This document shows, one piece after another, positions 1 to 8,249 of a DNA stretch of 64,000 bases. A program made the translations under genes and the position numbers. How positions within the stretch are numbered: the stretch's first letter is position 1; each line of letters starts with the position of its first letter. The notes beneath the pieces are model-generated. The model ran no database searches. It saw nothing but the letters and a program-made list of their open reading frames with translations, and had not been told where the DNA came from. The DNA is from Rhodocyclaceae bacterium (GTDB taxonomy: Bacteria; Pseudomonadota; Gammaproteobacteria; Burkholderiales; Rhodocyclaceae): assembly GCA_020445665.1 (NCBI GenBank), contig JAGRGD010000049.1, positions 1-64,000 on the forward strand, in the 5' to 3' direction.

Positions 1-1
1 G

Positions 2-151
2 ACCACCGACTACTACGCACCGGAGCACGAGCGCTGCCTGCTGTGGAACGACCCCACGGTGGGCGTCGACTGGCCGCTGGAGATCGAGCCGCTGCTCTCG
101 GCCAAGGACCGCAAGGGCTGTCTGCTCGATGCCTGCGAGGTGTACGACTAG
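2..151 (+). CDS. rfbC: dTDP-4-dehydrorhamnose 3,5-epimerase, C-terminal end
   Basis: This is the last 49 codons of a gene cut by the left edge; the reading phase starts at base 2 and ends at TAG 149-151. The tail contains TTDYYAPEHERCLLWNDP and a VDWPL element followed by LSAKD. These are the conserved C-terminal signatures of RmlC/RfbC, where the tyrosine-rich stretch and the W-P-L segment line the dTDP-sugar pocket. RfbC converts dTDP-4-dehydro-6-deoxy-D-glucose to its L-rhamno epimer in cytosolic dTDP-L-rhamnose synthesis. It sits at the left end of a sugar-nucleotide gene group, which fits rhamnose as a building block of the surface polysaccharide. The start and catalytic His/Asp lie outside the window. 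Confidence 0.9.
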   Translation, partial: TTDYYAPEHERCLLWNDPTVGVDWPLEIEPLLSAKDRKGCLLDACEVYD

Positions 152-255
152 CGTTCACCTGGAGCATTCACTGCCGCGCCGCGGCATGCTTCCTGGAAAT
201 GCCATGTCCCTGTGCGAGAATCCGCTCCATCTGAACGTGATCGATTGAGGACTGG

Positions 256-1263
256 ATGAAGATTCTCGTAACCGGTGCCGCCGGGTTCATTGGCATGCAC
301 ACATCGGAAGTGCTCCTGGCGAGGGGCGACGAAGTTGTCGGACTCGACAACCTGAACGACTACTACGATCCGACGCTGAAGGAAGCGCGGCTCGCGCGGC
401 TGACCCCCAACGCCAACTTCCGCTTCGTCAAGCTCGATGTGGCCGACCGTCCGGGGATGGAAGCGCTGTTCGCGGCCGAGAAGTTCGACCGGGTCATTCA
501 CCTGGCGGCACAGGCCGGCGTGCGTTACTCCCTTGAGAACCCACACGCCTATGTGGATAGCAACCTCGTTGGTTTCATGAACATCCTCGAGGGCTGCCGC
601 CACAACCAGGTCGCGCATCTGGTCTATGCCAGCAGCTCGAGCGTCTATGGGGGCAACACGCTGATGCCGTTCTCCGAGCATCACAGCGTGGATCACCCGA
701 TCAGCATGTACGCGGCCACCAAGAAGGCCAACGAGTTGATGGCCCACACCTACAGCCACCTCTTCGGCCTGCCGACTACCGGCCTGCGCTTCTTCACCGT
801 CTACGGGCCGTGGGGCCGGCCGGACATGGCCCTGTTCCTGTTCACCAAGGCCATCCTCGAGGGGCGCCCGATCGACGTATTCAACCACGGCCGCATGCGC
901 CGCGACTTCACCTACATCGACGACATCGTGCAGGGGGTGGTGCGCACCATGGACCGGGTCGCCGAGCCGGACGTGGACTTCAACCCGGATCAACCCGACC
1001 CGGGCCGCAGCAAGGCGCCCTTCCGGGTCTTCAACATCGGCAACCACAACCCGGTCGAGCTGATGGCCTTCATCGAGGCCATCGAATCGGCGCTGGGGCA
1101 GCCCGCCGAGAAGAACTTCCTGCCGATGCAGGATGGCGATGTGCCGGCCACCTATGCCGACACCGCTGAACTGCAGCAGTGGACCGCGTTCCAGCCTGCC
1201 ACGCCGGTGACCGAGGGGGTGTCGCGCTTCATCGCGTGGTATCGCGGTTACTACCAGGTCTGA
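256..1263 (+). CDS. NAD-dependent epimerase, UDP-glucuronate 4-epimerase type
   Basis: This 335-residue short-chain dehydrogenase-type nucleotide-sugar epimerase has an N-terminal Rossmann motif GAAGFIG (residues 8-14), the DNLNDYYDP segment typical of the UDP-glucuronate/capsule epimerase branch, an SSSSVYGG strand and an active-site YAATKKANE (YxxxK). Length and motifs match enzymes that turn UDP-glucuronate into UDP-galacturonate. A 5-epimerase or UDP-GlcNAc 4-epimerase cannot be excluded from sequence alone. The ATG at 256 is preceded by GAGGA at 247-251, a good ribosome binding site. It is followed 9 bases later by wecB, so the two are probably co-transcribed to supply sugar precursors in the cytosol. 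Confidence 0.88.
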   Translation: MKILVTGAAGFIGMHTSEVLLARGDEVVGLDNLNDYYDPTLKEARLARLTPNANFRFVKLDVADRPGMEALFAAEKFDRVIHLAAQAGVRYSLENPHAYVDSNLVGFMNILEGCRHNQVAHLVYASSSSVYGGNTLMPFSEHHSVDHPISMYAATKKANELMAHTYSHLFGLPTTGLRFFTVYGPWGRPDMALFLFTKAILEGRPIDVFNHGRMRRDFTYIDDIVQGVVRTMDRVAEPDVDFNPDQPDPGRSKAPFRVFNIGNHNPVELMAFIEAIESALGQPAEKNFLPMQDGDVPATYADTAELQQWTAFQPATPVTEGVSRFIAWYRGYYQV

Positions 1264-1272
1264 GGGCGGGTC

Positions 1273-2397
1273 ATGGCAAAACCGATGCTCTACCTGGTGG
1301 CGGGCGCGCGCCCCAACTTCATGAAGATCGCGCCGATCGTGCGGGCCCTCGATGCCGCTGGCACGCTGGCCTACAAGATCATCCACACCGGCCAGCACTA
1401 CGACCGGGAAATGAACGAGGTCTTCTTCGAAGAGCTCGGCATTCCGGCGCCGGACCTCTTCATGGGCGCGGGCGGCGGCTCCCACGCCCAGCAGACGGCC
1501 CGCATCATGCTGGCTTTCGAAGAGCTGTGCCAGGCCGAGCGGCCCGACTGCGTGCTGGTGGTGGGCGACGTGAACTCGACGCTGGCCTGCTCGATCGTCG
1601 CCAAGAAGCTGTGCATCCCGGTTGCGCACGTGGAGGCGGGCCTCCGCAGCGGCGACATGGCAATGCCGGAAGAGATCAACCGGCTGGTCACCGATTCGAT
1701 CAGCGACTGGTTCTTCGTCACCGAACCCAGCGGGCGGGACAACCTGCTGCGCGAGGGCAAGGCCGCGTCGGCCGTGCACTATGTCGGCCACGTGATGGTG
1801 GACAACCTCTTCTACCAGGCCGCCAAGCTCGAGAAAATTGCAACCGATGGTTTCGAGACGGCCGCCTTCAAGGCCGCCCATCCGGCCTACGGCGTGGTCA
1901 CGCTGCACCGGCCCTCGAACGTGGACGACGCGGACACCTTCGCCCGCATTGGCGGCGCGCTGCGCACCATTTCGGAGCGCCTGCCACTGGTCTTTCCCGT
2001 CCATCCGCGCACCCGCGCGAATCTGGACAAGTTCGGTATCGACCTCGGCGACCGGATTACGCTGGTGGGTCCCCGGGCCTACATGGAGTTCCTCAATCTG
2101 TGGAAGGACGCGGCGGTGGCCCTGACCGACAGCGGTGGCCTGCAGGAGGAAACCACCGCGATGGGCGTGCCCTGCGTGACGATCCGCGAGAACACCGAGC
2201 GGCCCGTGACCGTCGATGAGGGTACCAACGTCCTGGTTGGCACCGACGCGGCACGCATCGTCGACGCGGCTACGGCGGCCATCGACGGTCGCGCCAAGCA
2301 GGGGCAGCGCCCGGCGTTGTGGGACGGGCGGGCGGCCGAGCGGATCGTCGAGGTGCTGGCACGGGCGCTCGCGCCCGACCGTACGGGCGGGGCGTGA
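1273..2397 (+). CDS. wecB: Non-hydrolysing UDP-N-acetylglucosamine 2-epimerase
   Basis: This 374-residue protein has the GT-B-like fold family signatures of WecB. They are the N-terminal GARPNFMKIAP, HTGQHYD, the HVEAGLRSGDMAMPEEINR block, LHRPSNVDD, VHPRTR, and the C-terminal DSGGLQEE motif that binds the UDP moiety. The enzyme interconverts UDP-GlcNAc and UDP-ManNAc, a precursor for ManNAc, ManNAcA or related residues. The start at 1273 follows GAGGGCGGG (1262-1270). It lies between the epimerase and manC in the precursor group at the left end of the locus. No UDP-ManNAc dehydrogenase is visible nearby, so the final sugar is unknown. Confidence 0.95.
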   Translation: MAKPMLYLVAGARPNFMKIAPIVRALDAAGTLAYKIIHTGQHYDREMNEVFFEELGIPAPDLFMGAGGGSHAQQTARIMLAFEELCQAERPDCVLVVGDVNSTLACSIVAKKLCIPVAHVEAGLRSGDMAMPEEINRLVTDSISDWFFVTEPSGRDNLLREGKAASAVHYVGHVMVDNLFYQAAKLEKIATDGFETAAFKAAHPAYGVVTLHRPSNVDDADTFARIGGALRTISERLPLVFPVHPRTRANLDKFGIDLGDRITLVGPRAYMEFLNLWKDAAVALTDSGGLQEETTAMGVPCVTIRENTERPVTVDEGTNVLVGTDAARIVDAATAAIDGRAKQGQRPALWDGRAAERIVEVLARALAPDRTGGA

Positions 2398-2510
2398 TGC
2401 GCTGCAATATTCTGTCATCATTGGCATGAGGCCGCGCGCGCCGACATGGGCGCGCTGAGGCACCCTGTCACCCCAGAGACGCGCAAGCACAACCACTCGA
2501 GACGAGCACC

Positions 2511-3947
2511 ATGCTGATTCCGATGATCCTCTCCGGCGGCGCCGGGACACGGCTGTGGCCCGTGTCCCGCGAGAGCCACCCGAAGCCCTTCATGCGCCTC
2601 GCCGATGGCCAGACCCTGCTCGGGCGCACCTACCGGCGGGCGCTCGCGTGCCCGGAGGTGGGCGAGGTGATGACCATCACCAATCGCGACTACTTTTTCC
2701 AGACCCGCGACGTCTGGGGCGAGGCGAGCGGTGACGCCCGGTGCGCGGCCCGCTACCTGCTCGAACCCGTTGGGCGCAACACGGCTCCAGCGATCCTCTT
2801 GGGGGCGCTCGACGCCCAGGCCCGCCACGGCGACGACGCGGTGCTGCTGGTCCTGCCTGCCGACCACCTGATCCGTGATGGCGCGGCCTTTGCCCGGGAT
2901 GTGGCGCAGGCCAGGGCGCTGGCGGCCGATGGTCACCTGGTGACTTTCGGCATCCGTCCGTCGCATCCGGAAACCGGCTTTGGCTATATCCACGCAGGCG
3001 AGGCGCTTGGCGGAGGCGATGGCCTCCGGGTACGGGGCTTCGTTGAGAAACCCGCGCTGGAAAGAGCCCGGCAGTTGCTGGAGGGGGGCGACCACTACTG
3101 GAATTCCGGCATGTTCTGCTTCACCGCCGGGGCACTGGTGAAGGCCTTTGCCGAACTGGCGCCGGCGCTGCTGACCGCCGGCCGCCAATGCCTCGAGGCG
3201 ACTGCCCGGACCGAGGCGGCCCCCCAGCCCTTCGTCGAGCTCGAGGCCCAGGGTTTCGCCGCGATGGAGAGCATCTCCATTGACTACGCGATCATGGAAA
3301 AGGCCGCCAACGTCGCTGTCGTGCCAGCGAGCTTCGACTGGAGCGATATCGGCTCCTGGAATGCCCTCGCCGAGCTGTCCGAGGCCGACGCCGACGGCAA
3401 TCGCAGCCAGGGCGACGCCATCCTGGTGGACAGCCACGGCTGCTTCGTCCAGAGCGAGGACCGCACGGTGGCCACGGTGGGTGTCGAGGATCTGGTGGTC
3501 ATCGACACCGCCGATGCCCTGCTGGTAGCCCACCGCGACCGGGTGCAGGACGTCAAGGAGGTCGTCTCCCGCCTCAAGGCGAGCGGTCACGAGGCCTACA
3601 AGCTGCACCGCACAGTGTTCCGCCCCTGGGGCTCCTACACGGTCCTCGAGAACGGCAGCCGATACAAGATCAAGCGCATCGAAGTGAAGCCCGGCGAGTC
3701 GCTCTCCTTACAGATGCACCATCATCGCTCCGAGCACTGGATCGTCGTCAGTGGCATGGCACGGGTCGTCAATGGCGAGAACGAGTTCTTCGTGCGTCCC
3801 AACGAATCCACGTATATCCCGGCGGGTCACAAGCACCGGCTGGAGAACCCCGGCGTCGTCAACCTGGTAATGATCGAGGTGCAGAGCGGCGAGTATCTGG
3901 GGGAGGACGACATCGTGCGGTTCAGCGATGTCTACGGGCGGTCTTGA
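2511..3947 (+). CDS. manC: Mannose-1-phosphate guanylyltransferase / mannose-6-phosphate isomerase
   Basis: This 478-residue bifunctional type II enzyme makes GDP-mannose. The N-terminal nucleotidyltransferase domain shows the pyrophosphorylase signature LSGGAGTRLWPVSRE (residues about 6-20), then PKPF, and FVEKP further in. The C-terminal cupin domain (about 350-478) carries the isomerase signature with QMHHHRSEHW and the metal-binding histidines. Full length and intact motifs suggest an active enzyme. It is 113 bases downstream of wecB and closes the sugar-nucleotide group. GDP-mannose could feed mannosyl, rhamnosyl (GDP-D-Rha) or fucosyl residues, but the converting enzymes are not in the window. 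Confidence 0.95.
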   Translation: MLIPMILSGGAGTRLWPVSRESHPKPFMRLADGQTLLGRTYRRALACPEVGEVMTITNRDYFFQTRDVWGEASGDARCAARYLLEPVGRNTAPAILLGALDAQARHGDDAVLLVLPADHLIRDGAAFARDVAQARALAADGHLVTFGIRPSHPETGFGYIHAGEALGGGDGLRVRGFVEKPALERARQLLEGGDHYWNSGMFCFTAGALVKAFAELAPALLTAGRQCLEATARTEAAPQPFVELEAQGFAAMESISIDYAIMEKAANVAVVPASFDWSDIGSWNALAELSEADADGNRSQGDAILVDSHGCFVQSEDRTVATVGVEDLVVIDTADALLVAHRDRVQDVKEVVSRLKASGHEAYKLHRTVFRPWGSYTVLENGSRYKIKRIEVKPGESLSLQMHHHRSEHWIVVSGMARVVNGENEFFVRPNESTYIPAGHKHRLENPGVVNLVMIEVQSGEYLGEDDIVRFSDVYGRS

Positions 3948-4283
3948 CTACGGCCTTGCACAGTTTGCCTCGGGACAGGTCATGGTCGGTCCGATCGACA
4001 GCTTGCGAAGTGGGTCGGGCATCTGGTGCCCAGTCGCCAGCGTTTGCACACGCTGACGGTTCCGCTGCGGCTTCGCCGGCGCGTTCCGGTCGCTAACCCG
4101 CCGCAGAATCCGCGTAATCAGACCGGGCGGTGGGGTTGGTCGATGCCGCTCGGGGCGTTGGCGACGCCGATGACCAACGGCCTTCCCCGTGCTGGCGCAC
4201 TGAGCGGGAAAGCTGCAAGATCCTGACTCGTCAGATTCCCGCGCTGGCTCACCACTGAGAGCTGCCAGGCTTGTATTGCCTCC
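3948..4283 (+). other. Intergenic stretch without a recognisable gene
   Basis: These 336 bases separate manC from a glycosyltransferase gene. No convincing coding frame, tRNA, repeat or terminator with a T-run was found. The composition is similar to the neighbours and it contains several short open frames that resemble nothing I know. It may contain a promoter for the following gene, but I cannot point to convincing -35/-10 boxes. Confidence 0.5.
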
Positions 4284-5369
4284 ATGAGTCCTCGTCTTGC
4301 GTCCTCAATGCCCCTGACTCCGCCGGTACTTTCGACGGCCGCTCTCGTCATCAACTTCAATACGGCTGCGCTGACGGTGCGGTGCGTGCAGTCGCTGGCA
4401 GTCGATGGTGTAGACCGCATCCTTGTTCTGGACAATGCGTCGGAACAGGCCGACTACGATCTCTTGAGGCACTCGTTGGCGGAATCGGGGCGCTGTCATC
4501 TATTTCGGTCCGAGGTCAATCTTGGCTTTGCGGCGGGCTCCAACCTTCTTATCGAGAAGGCGTTCGCCGCCGAAGCATGCAGTCACGTTCTGATGGTGAA
4601 CAGCGATGCCGTTCTCGCAGCAGACGGCTTTGAAGCCTTGGTCGAGGTGGCACGAGAAAACGAGGCTGATCTGATTGGTGGCCGTGTGAATCGCCTTGAG
4701 GTATCAGGGGGTGGGCAACTGGTGAGGACCGATACGGTCGAGTCACACGGCATCGCGCTTTACAGGACGCTCCTGGCTTCCAATCGCAAGCATGACGAAG
4801 AGGGCTATCTCGGGCCGACTGGTGGCTGTGCGCTTTACTCAAGACGCATGCTGGAGCGTGTGCGGCTTGCGCATGGTCATGTGTTTGATCCTGACTACTT
4901 CTGTTACGCGGAAGACACCGATCTGTGCATTCGCGCGAGGCTGCTCGGGTTTTCCGCTGCGAAGACAGATGCGGTTGTCGCCTATCACCAGGGGCAGGCG
5001 AGCAGTGGGGGAGGGTTCAGCGATTTCGTCTATTACCACGGGATCCGTAATTCGATCTGGACGCTGTTCAAATCGTTTCCCGTGAGCCTGCTGTTCCGGA
5101 ACGCGCACTGGATACTGCTGCTGCATGCAGGCATCGTCGTTCGGCATACGATGCGAGGGAAGCTGCGCCTCACGCTTCGTATCTATCGCGATGGGTTTGC
5201 CGCCTGGCAGCCACTGCTTGCAAAGCGCCGACGGATCTTCGATGGCGTTCCCGGCAATCCGGGCCGTCGCCTTAATGCGGTTGTCACGCCATGGTTCTAT
5301 GAGCCTGGCTACCTCAAGGGGGCATTCAGGGAACTCTTCACCCGCCGGCGGGCCGATCCCAGGCGCTAG
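4284..5369 (+). CDS. Family 2 glycosyltransferase (rhamnosyltransferase-like)
   Basis: This 361-residue GT-A family 2 transferase starts with the nucleotide-binding strand ALVINFNTA (about residues 19-27), followed by ILVLDNAS, the LGFAAGSN loop and the DxD-like VNSDA at about 110. The later CYAEDTDLCIRARLLGF block is the acceptor-site ED motif typical of WbbL-type rhamnosyltransferases. It acts on the cytosolic face of the inner membrane. A second in-frame ATG lies at 4308; neither ATG has a strong ribosome binding site, so the start is uncertain. It converges on the minus-strand acyl-modification operon 55 bases downstream. Confidence 0.85.
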   Translation: MSPRLASSMPLTPPVLSTAALVINFNTAALTVRCVQSLAVDGVDRILVLDNASEQADYDLLRHSLAESGRCHLFRSEVNLGFAAGSNLLIEKAFAAEACSHVLMVNSDAVLAADGFEALVEVARENEADLIGGRVNRLEVSGGGQLVRTDTVESHGIALYRTLLASNRKHDEEGYLGPTGGCALYSRRMLERVRLAHGHVFDPDYFCYAEDTDLCIRARLLGFSAAKTDAVVAYHQGQASSGGGFSDFVYYHGIRNSIWTLFKSFPVSLLFRNAHWILLLHAGIVVRHTMRGKLRLTLRIYRDGFAAWQPLLAKRRRIFDGVPGNPGRRLNAVVTPWFYEPGYLKGAFRELFTRRRADPRR

Positions 5370-5424
5370 GACGTCCCGGATGGTCCGGTAATAGCGGTGT
5401 TGATACTGGAACCGCGCAGGTCTG

Positions 5425-6786
5425 CTAGTCGAAGTCGAACAACTCGGCGATTCGGGGCAGCGCCTTGCTCGACCAATGAGTATCGTCGATGAAGAACAAG
5501 TCCTTCTCGCCATTCCTGGCTAGCTCCGATAGCACCCGCTCGGTATCGATAAAGGTGTAACGCTTGCCTTCCAGGCGGCGGAGGCGGGGAAACAAAGTGC
5601 TCTTCGTCTCAATGGGTTCCACAAGATAGTCCTGGTAGATCGTCAGCTTATTGGGCGTCGGCATGAAATACAGGCGAATGCCGTCGCGTGCGAGGAGGTC
5701 TGCCAGCTGGTTCAGGTGTTCGTGCATCTTCAAGATGCCGTCGTCCTCGCGATTGCGGCGATTTGCCTTGTAGTCCCCCAGATGAAACAGCAGCGTGTCA
5801 CCATGCGGACCGCTGAACATCGGCGCACGAAGTTTCCACCGTTGCGCGCCTTCCAAATACCGGTCGGTCCCCAGGAAATGGCTGGCCTTGCGTTGCAGCC
5901 ACTTGAAATTGTTATTCATTGCCGCTGGCATCTGGTTTCGCGTGCCGTCTGCCGTAAAGCTTCTCTGCGCGGGTTTGGGCAGATCCGAGACAGCGTCGTC
6001 TTCCGCAAAGATCGACGTGATGGCATTGATGACGGGTTCAGCATCGTCCAGTTCGTGCGCCGACCTGTAGGGCTTGGCCAATCGTCTGTAGGTGCTGTCA
6101 ATGTCGAGCGCGATGCGCGCCGAGTGCATTGTGATCAACTGCGTCAACAGTGCCTTCGCTGCCAGGGGAGAGAATGGCTCCGTCTGCAGGATGCGTCGGG
6201 TCTGCCACTCGTCGATATATTGTTGGCCGAGAAACAGCTGAGCCATGCGGTCGGCGAACAGGGTCTCGAGCTGCCCGAGCGGCATCGTTTCGTCCCAATT
6301 CACGGGCTTCGTGAAACGTTGGACCACCGTGCGCTCCGCAGCCTGAACGATGAGATACCGGACGCCATGCGCTCTAAAATAGCCGCTGTTTAGCAGACGG
6401 ACGAGGTCCTGTGTGTAGTTGTTGTCGTCGATCTCGGGCACCCAAGCGATCTTCAGTCCCGAGTGCGTGGCGACGAAATCCTGCCAGTAGTTGTTCTCCC
6501 CTCCGCCACGCCCCCGAGAAATCGAGTCGCCGAAGCTGAGAATCTCAAATGAGGATGTTGCCTCCAGCGTTGGATCCTGCAGCAGCCTTGGGAGGTTTCG
6601 CGTCAGCTCGCGACACTGGCTCATCTCGGGCGCAAACGCCATGCGCGCCAGATCGCCGCAGTTGGGGTAGGGGACGAACAGAAGGTTCAGGTTGTAGGTC
6701 CAGACCAGGAAATTCAGAAGCAAGAATGCCAGGGTCGTGCCTACGACAGCCCAGGCCCAGCGCGATGCCTTGTGATCGTCTGTCAT
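5425..6786 (-). CDS. AlgX/AlgJ-like SGNH acyltransferase, membrane-anchored
   Basis: This 453-residue protein has one N-terminal membrane anchor (about residues 12-34) and a periplasmic SGNH-hydrolase-like domain. The catalytic blocks are visible as SFGDSISRG (Ser in GDS, around residue 88) and the C-terminal DDTHWS (Asp-x-x-His). In alginate and related systems, AlgJ/AlgX-type proteins take acyl groups relayed by an MBOAT partner and place them on the polysaccharide in the periplasm. It is the last gene of a five-gene minus-strand operon and starts one base beyond the MBOAT stop region (start 6786, MBOAT end 6788). The domain order and partner support transfer of an O-acyl group. The acyl identity is inferred from the upstream ACP genes, not seen. 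Confidence 0.82.
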   Translation of the reverse strand: MTDDHKASRWAWAVVGTTLAFLLLNFLVWTYNLNLLFVPYPNCGDLARMAFAPEMSQCRELTRNLPRLLQDPTLEATSSFEILSFGDSISRGRGGGENNYWQDFVATHSGLKIAWVPEIDDNNYTQDLVRLLNSGYFRAHGVRYLIVQAAERTVVQRFTKPVNWDETMPLGQLETLFADRMAQLFLGQQYIDEWQTRRILQTEPFSPLAAKALLTQLITMHSARIALDIDSTYRRLAKPYRSAHELDDAEPVINAITSIFAEDDAVSDLPKPAQRSFTADGTRNQMPAAMNNNFKWLQRKASHFLGTDRYLEGAQRWKLRAPMFSGPHGDTLLFHLGDYKANRRNREDDGILKMHEHLNQLADLLARDGIRLYFMPTPNKLTIYQDYLVEPIETKSTLFPRLRRLEGKRYTFIDTERVLSELARNGEKDLFFIDDTHWSSKALPRIAELFDFD

Positions 6787-6787
6787 G

Positions 6788-8218
6788 TCAGAACTGCCAG
6801 TAAAGGAAGGCGGCCTGGCGGTCGATCAGGGCCAGAGCCAACATGATGGCCGTGATCGTCCATACGAAAAAGCGCCAGTTCGGTTCGAATGAGCGTGCCA
6901 GCATCTGGCTGTTGCGGGGCAACAGCGCGAGACCCAGAGCAAGCGCCATCAGTGGCAGGCGTCGCCATTCGGCGGGGTCACCATTGAACGTGAACAGTCC
7001 GGTGAGCACGTGTTCAGCAATCTCCATGTTCATGGACCGGAAGAAGACGAACCCGACCGCGACGAAAAGGAAGGTCAGCAACCAGGCGGGGGCGCCTGGC
7101 ATTCTGTGCCCTGAGGATTCCCACAGTCGATGCACAACCAGTCCGAAGCCGTGCCATAGACCGAAGACAAGGAAGTTCCAGCCAGCACCGTGCCAGATTC
7201 CCGCGAGGAGAAAAGTAGCCAGGATCGGGACAGCAGTTGCCTCGATGAACCTGCGCAGCTTGCCCGGGGTCGATACCGCATGGCGGCGTGCGGCACGCAT
7301 GGCGATCGGCATGAAGATGTAGCTCATGAAGAAGCGCGTCATCGTGATATGCCAGCGTCGCCAGAATTCACTGATGCTCCTGGCCCGAAATGGACTGTCG
7401 AAGTTCACCGGAAGCTCGAAATTGAACATTCGGGCGATTCCGGTGGCCATGTCCATGTAGCCCGAGAAGTCGAAGTACAGCTGCAGGGTATAGCTCAGAA
7501 CCCCGATCCAGACCCGCACGCCATCGTAGGCAGCCCGATCAAAGGGCAGTTCGGCATTCTCCGCAAGGCTGTCGGCAATGACGACCTTCTTGAACAGACC
7601 CAGCGCAAACAGGAACAGGCCAAGGGCCATATTCCGCGGAATGGTGCGCATTCGCGCGGGGTCGTTGAACTGGGGTATGAGCTCCTTGTGCAGAATGATC
7701 GGGCCGGCGATCAGGTGCGGGAAGAACGTGATGAACTGGGCATAGTCAAGTAGGCTCGTTCGCGTCTTGACCCGTCCCTGATACGACTCGAATAGATACG
7801 AGATCTGCATGAACGTGAAGAAGCTGATGCCCAGTGGCATCACGATCTTCTCGAGTACGAAATCCGTGCCGAACAGCAGGTTGGACTGGCTGGCGAAGAA
7901 CGTCAGGTACTTGTAGTAGAAAAGGAAGGCGAGATTGCCGACCATACCCAGCCAGAGCAAAAATCTCTCGCCATGGCCTCGATGCAGTGATCCGCTCGAC
8001 TGCCGTGACTGAAATTGCGCGGCGATGAGGTGATTGCAAAGGATGGATAACAGAAACTGAGGCAGGAACGCGAACTTCCACATGCTGTAGAAGAGCAGCG
8101 ACGAGCCAAGCAGCACCCATTTGGCAAGCCCTCCGCGGCCCATGCCCAAGGCCGTGTGGTAGGCGAGCAGGCTCAGGGGCAGAAACCAGAAGATGAAGTA
8201 GTAGTCGTTGAAAAGCAT
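6788..8218 (-). CDS. MBOAT family membrane-bound O-acyltransferase (AlgI/DltB type)
   Basis: This 476-residue polytopic inner-membrane protein has the family hallmarks: the FDFSGYMDMATGIARM block, the NFDSPFRARSISEFWRRWH block with the first conserved histidine, and the GIWHGAGWNFLVFGLWHG helix with the invariant catalytic histidine. It resembles AlgI and DltB, which move acyl groups across the membrane. Its position, downstream of an acyl carrier protein gene and directly before an SGNH partner, recalls the Dlt pathway, where DltB takes the acyl group from the carrier DltC. That donor relationship is inference here. Start ATG at 8218. Confidence 0.92.
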   Translation of the reverse strand: MLFNDYYFIFWFLPLSLLAYHTALGMGRGGLAKWVLLGSSLLFYSMWKFAFLPQFLLSILCNHLIAAQFQSRQSSGSLHRGHGERFLLWLGMVGNLAFLFYYKYLTFFASQSNLLFGTDFVLEKIVMPLGISFFTFMQISYLFESYQGRVKTRTSLLDYAQFITFFPHLIAGPIILHKELIPQFNDPARMRTIPRNMALGLFLFALGLFKKVVIADSLAENAELPFDRAAYDGVRVWIGVLSYTLQLYFDFSGYMDMATGIARMFNFELPVNFDSPFRARSISEFWRRWHITMTRFFMSYIFMPIAMRAARRHAVSTPGKLRRFIEATAVPILATFLLAGIWHGAGWNFLVFGLWHGFGLVVHRLWESSGHRMPGAPAWLLTFLFVAVGFVFFRSMNMEIAEHVLTGLFTFNGDPAEWRRLPLMALALGLALLPRNSQMLARSFEPNWRFFVWTITAIMLALALIDRQAAFLYWQF

Positions 8219-8249
8219 GATCGCCCTGATTGGGATCCGGCGTGCAAGT

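Noticed and set aside
148..2550. An 800-codon open frame on the minus strand.
   Set aside because: It is antisense to the epimerase and wecB, which have intact signatures; composition is His/Arg/Gly-rich as in high-GC shadow frames.
5370..5424. Short CCGGA-TGG-TCCGG inverted repeat between convergent genes, considered as terminator.
   Set aside because: Only five base pairs and no T-run on either strand.
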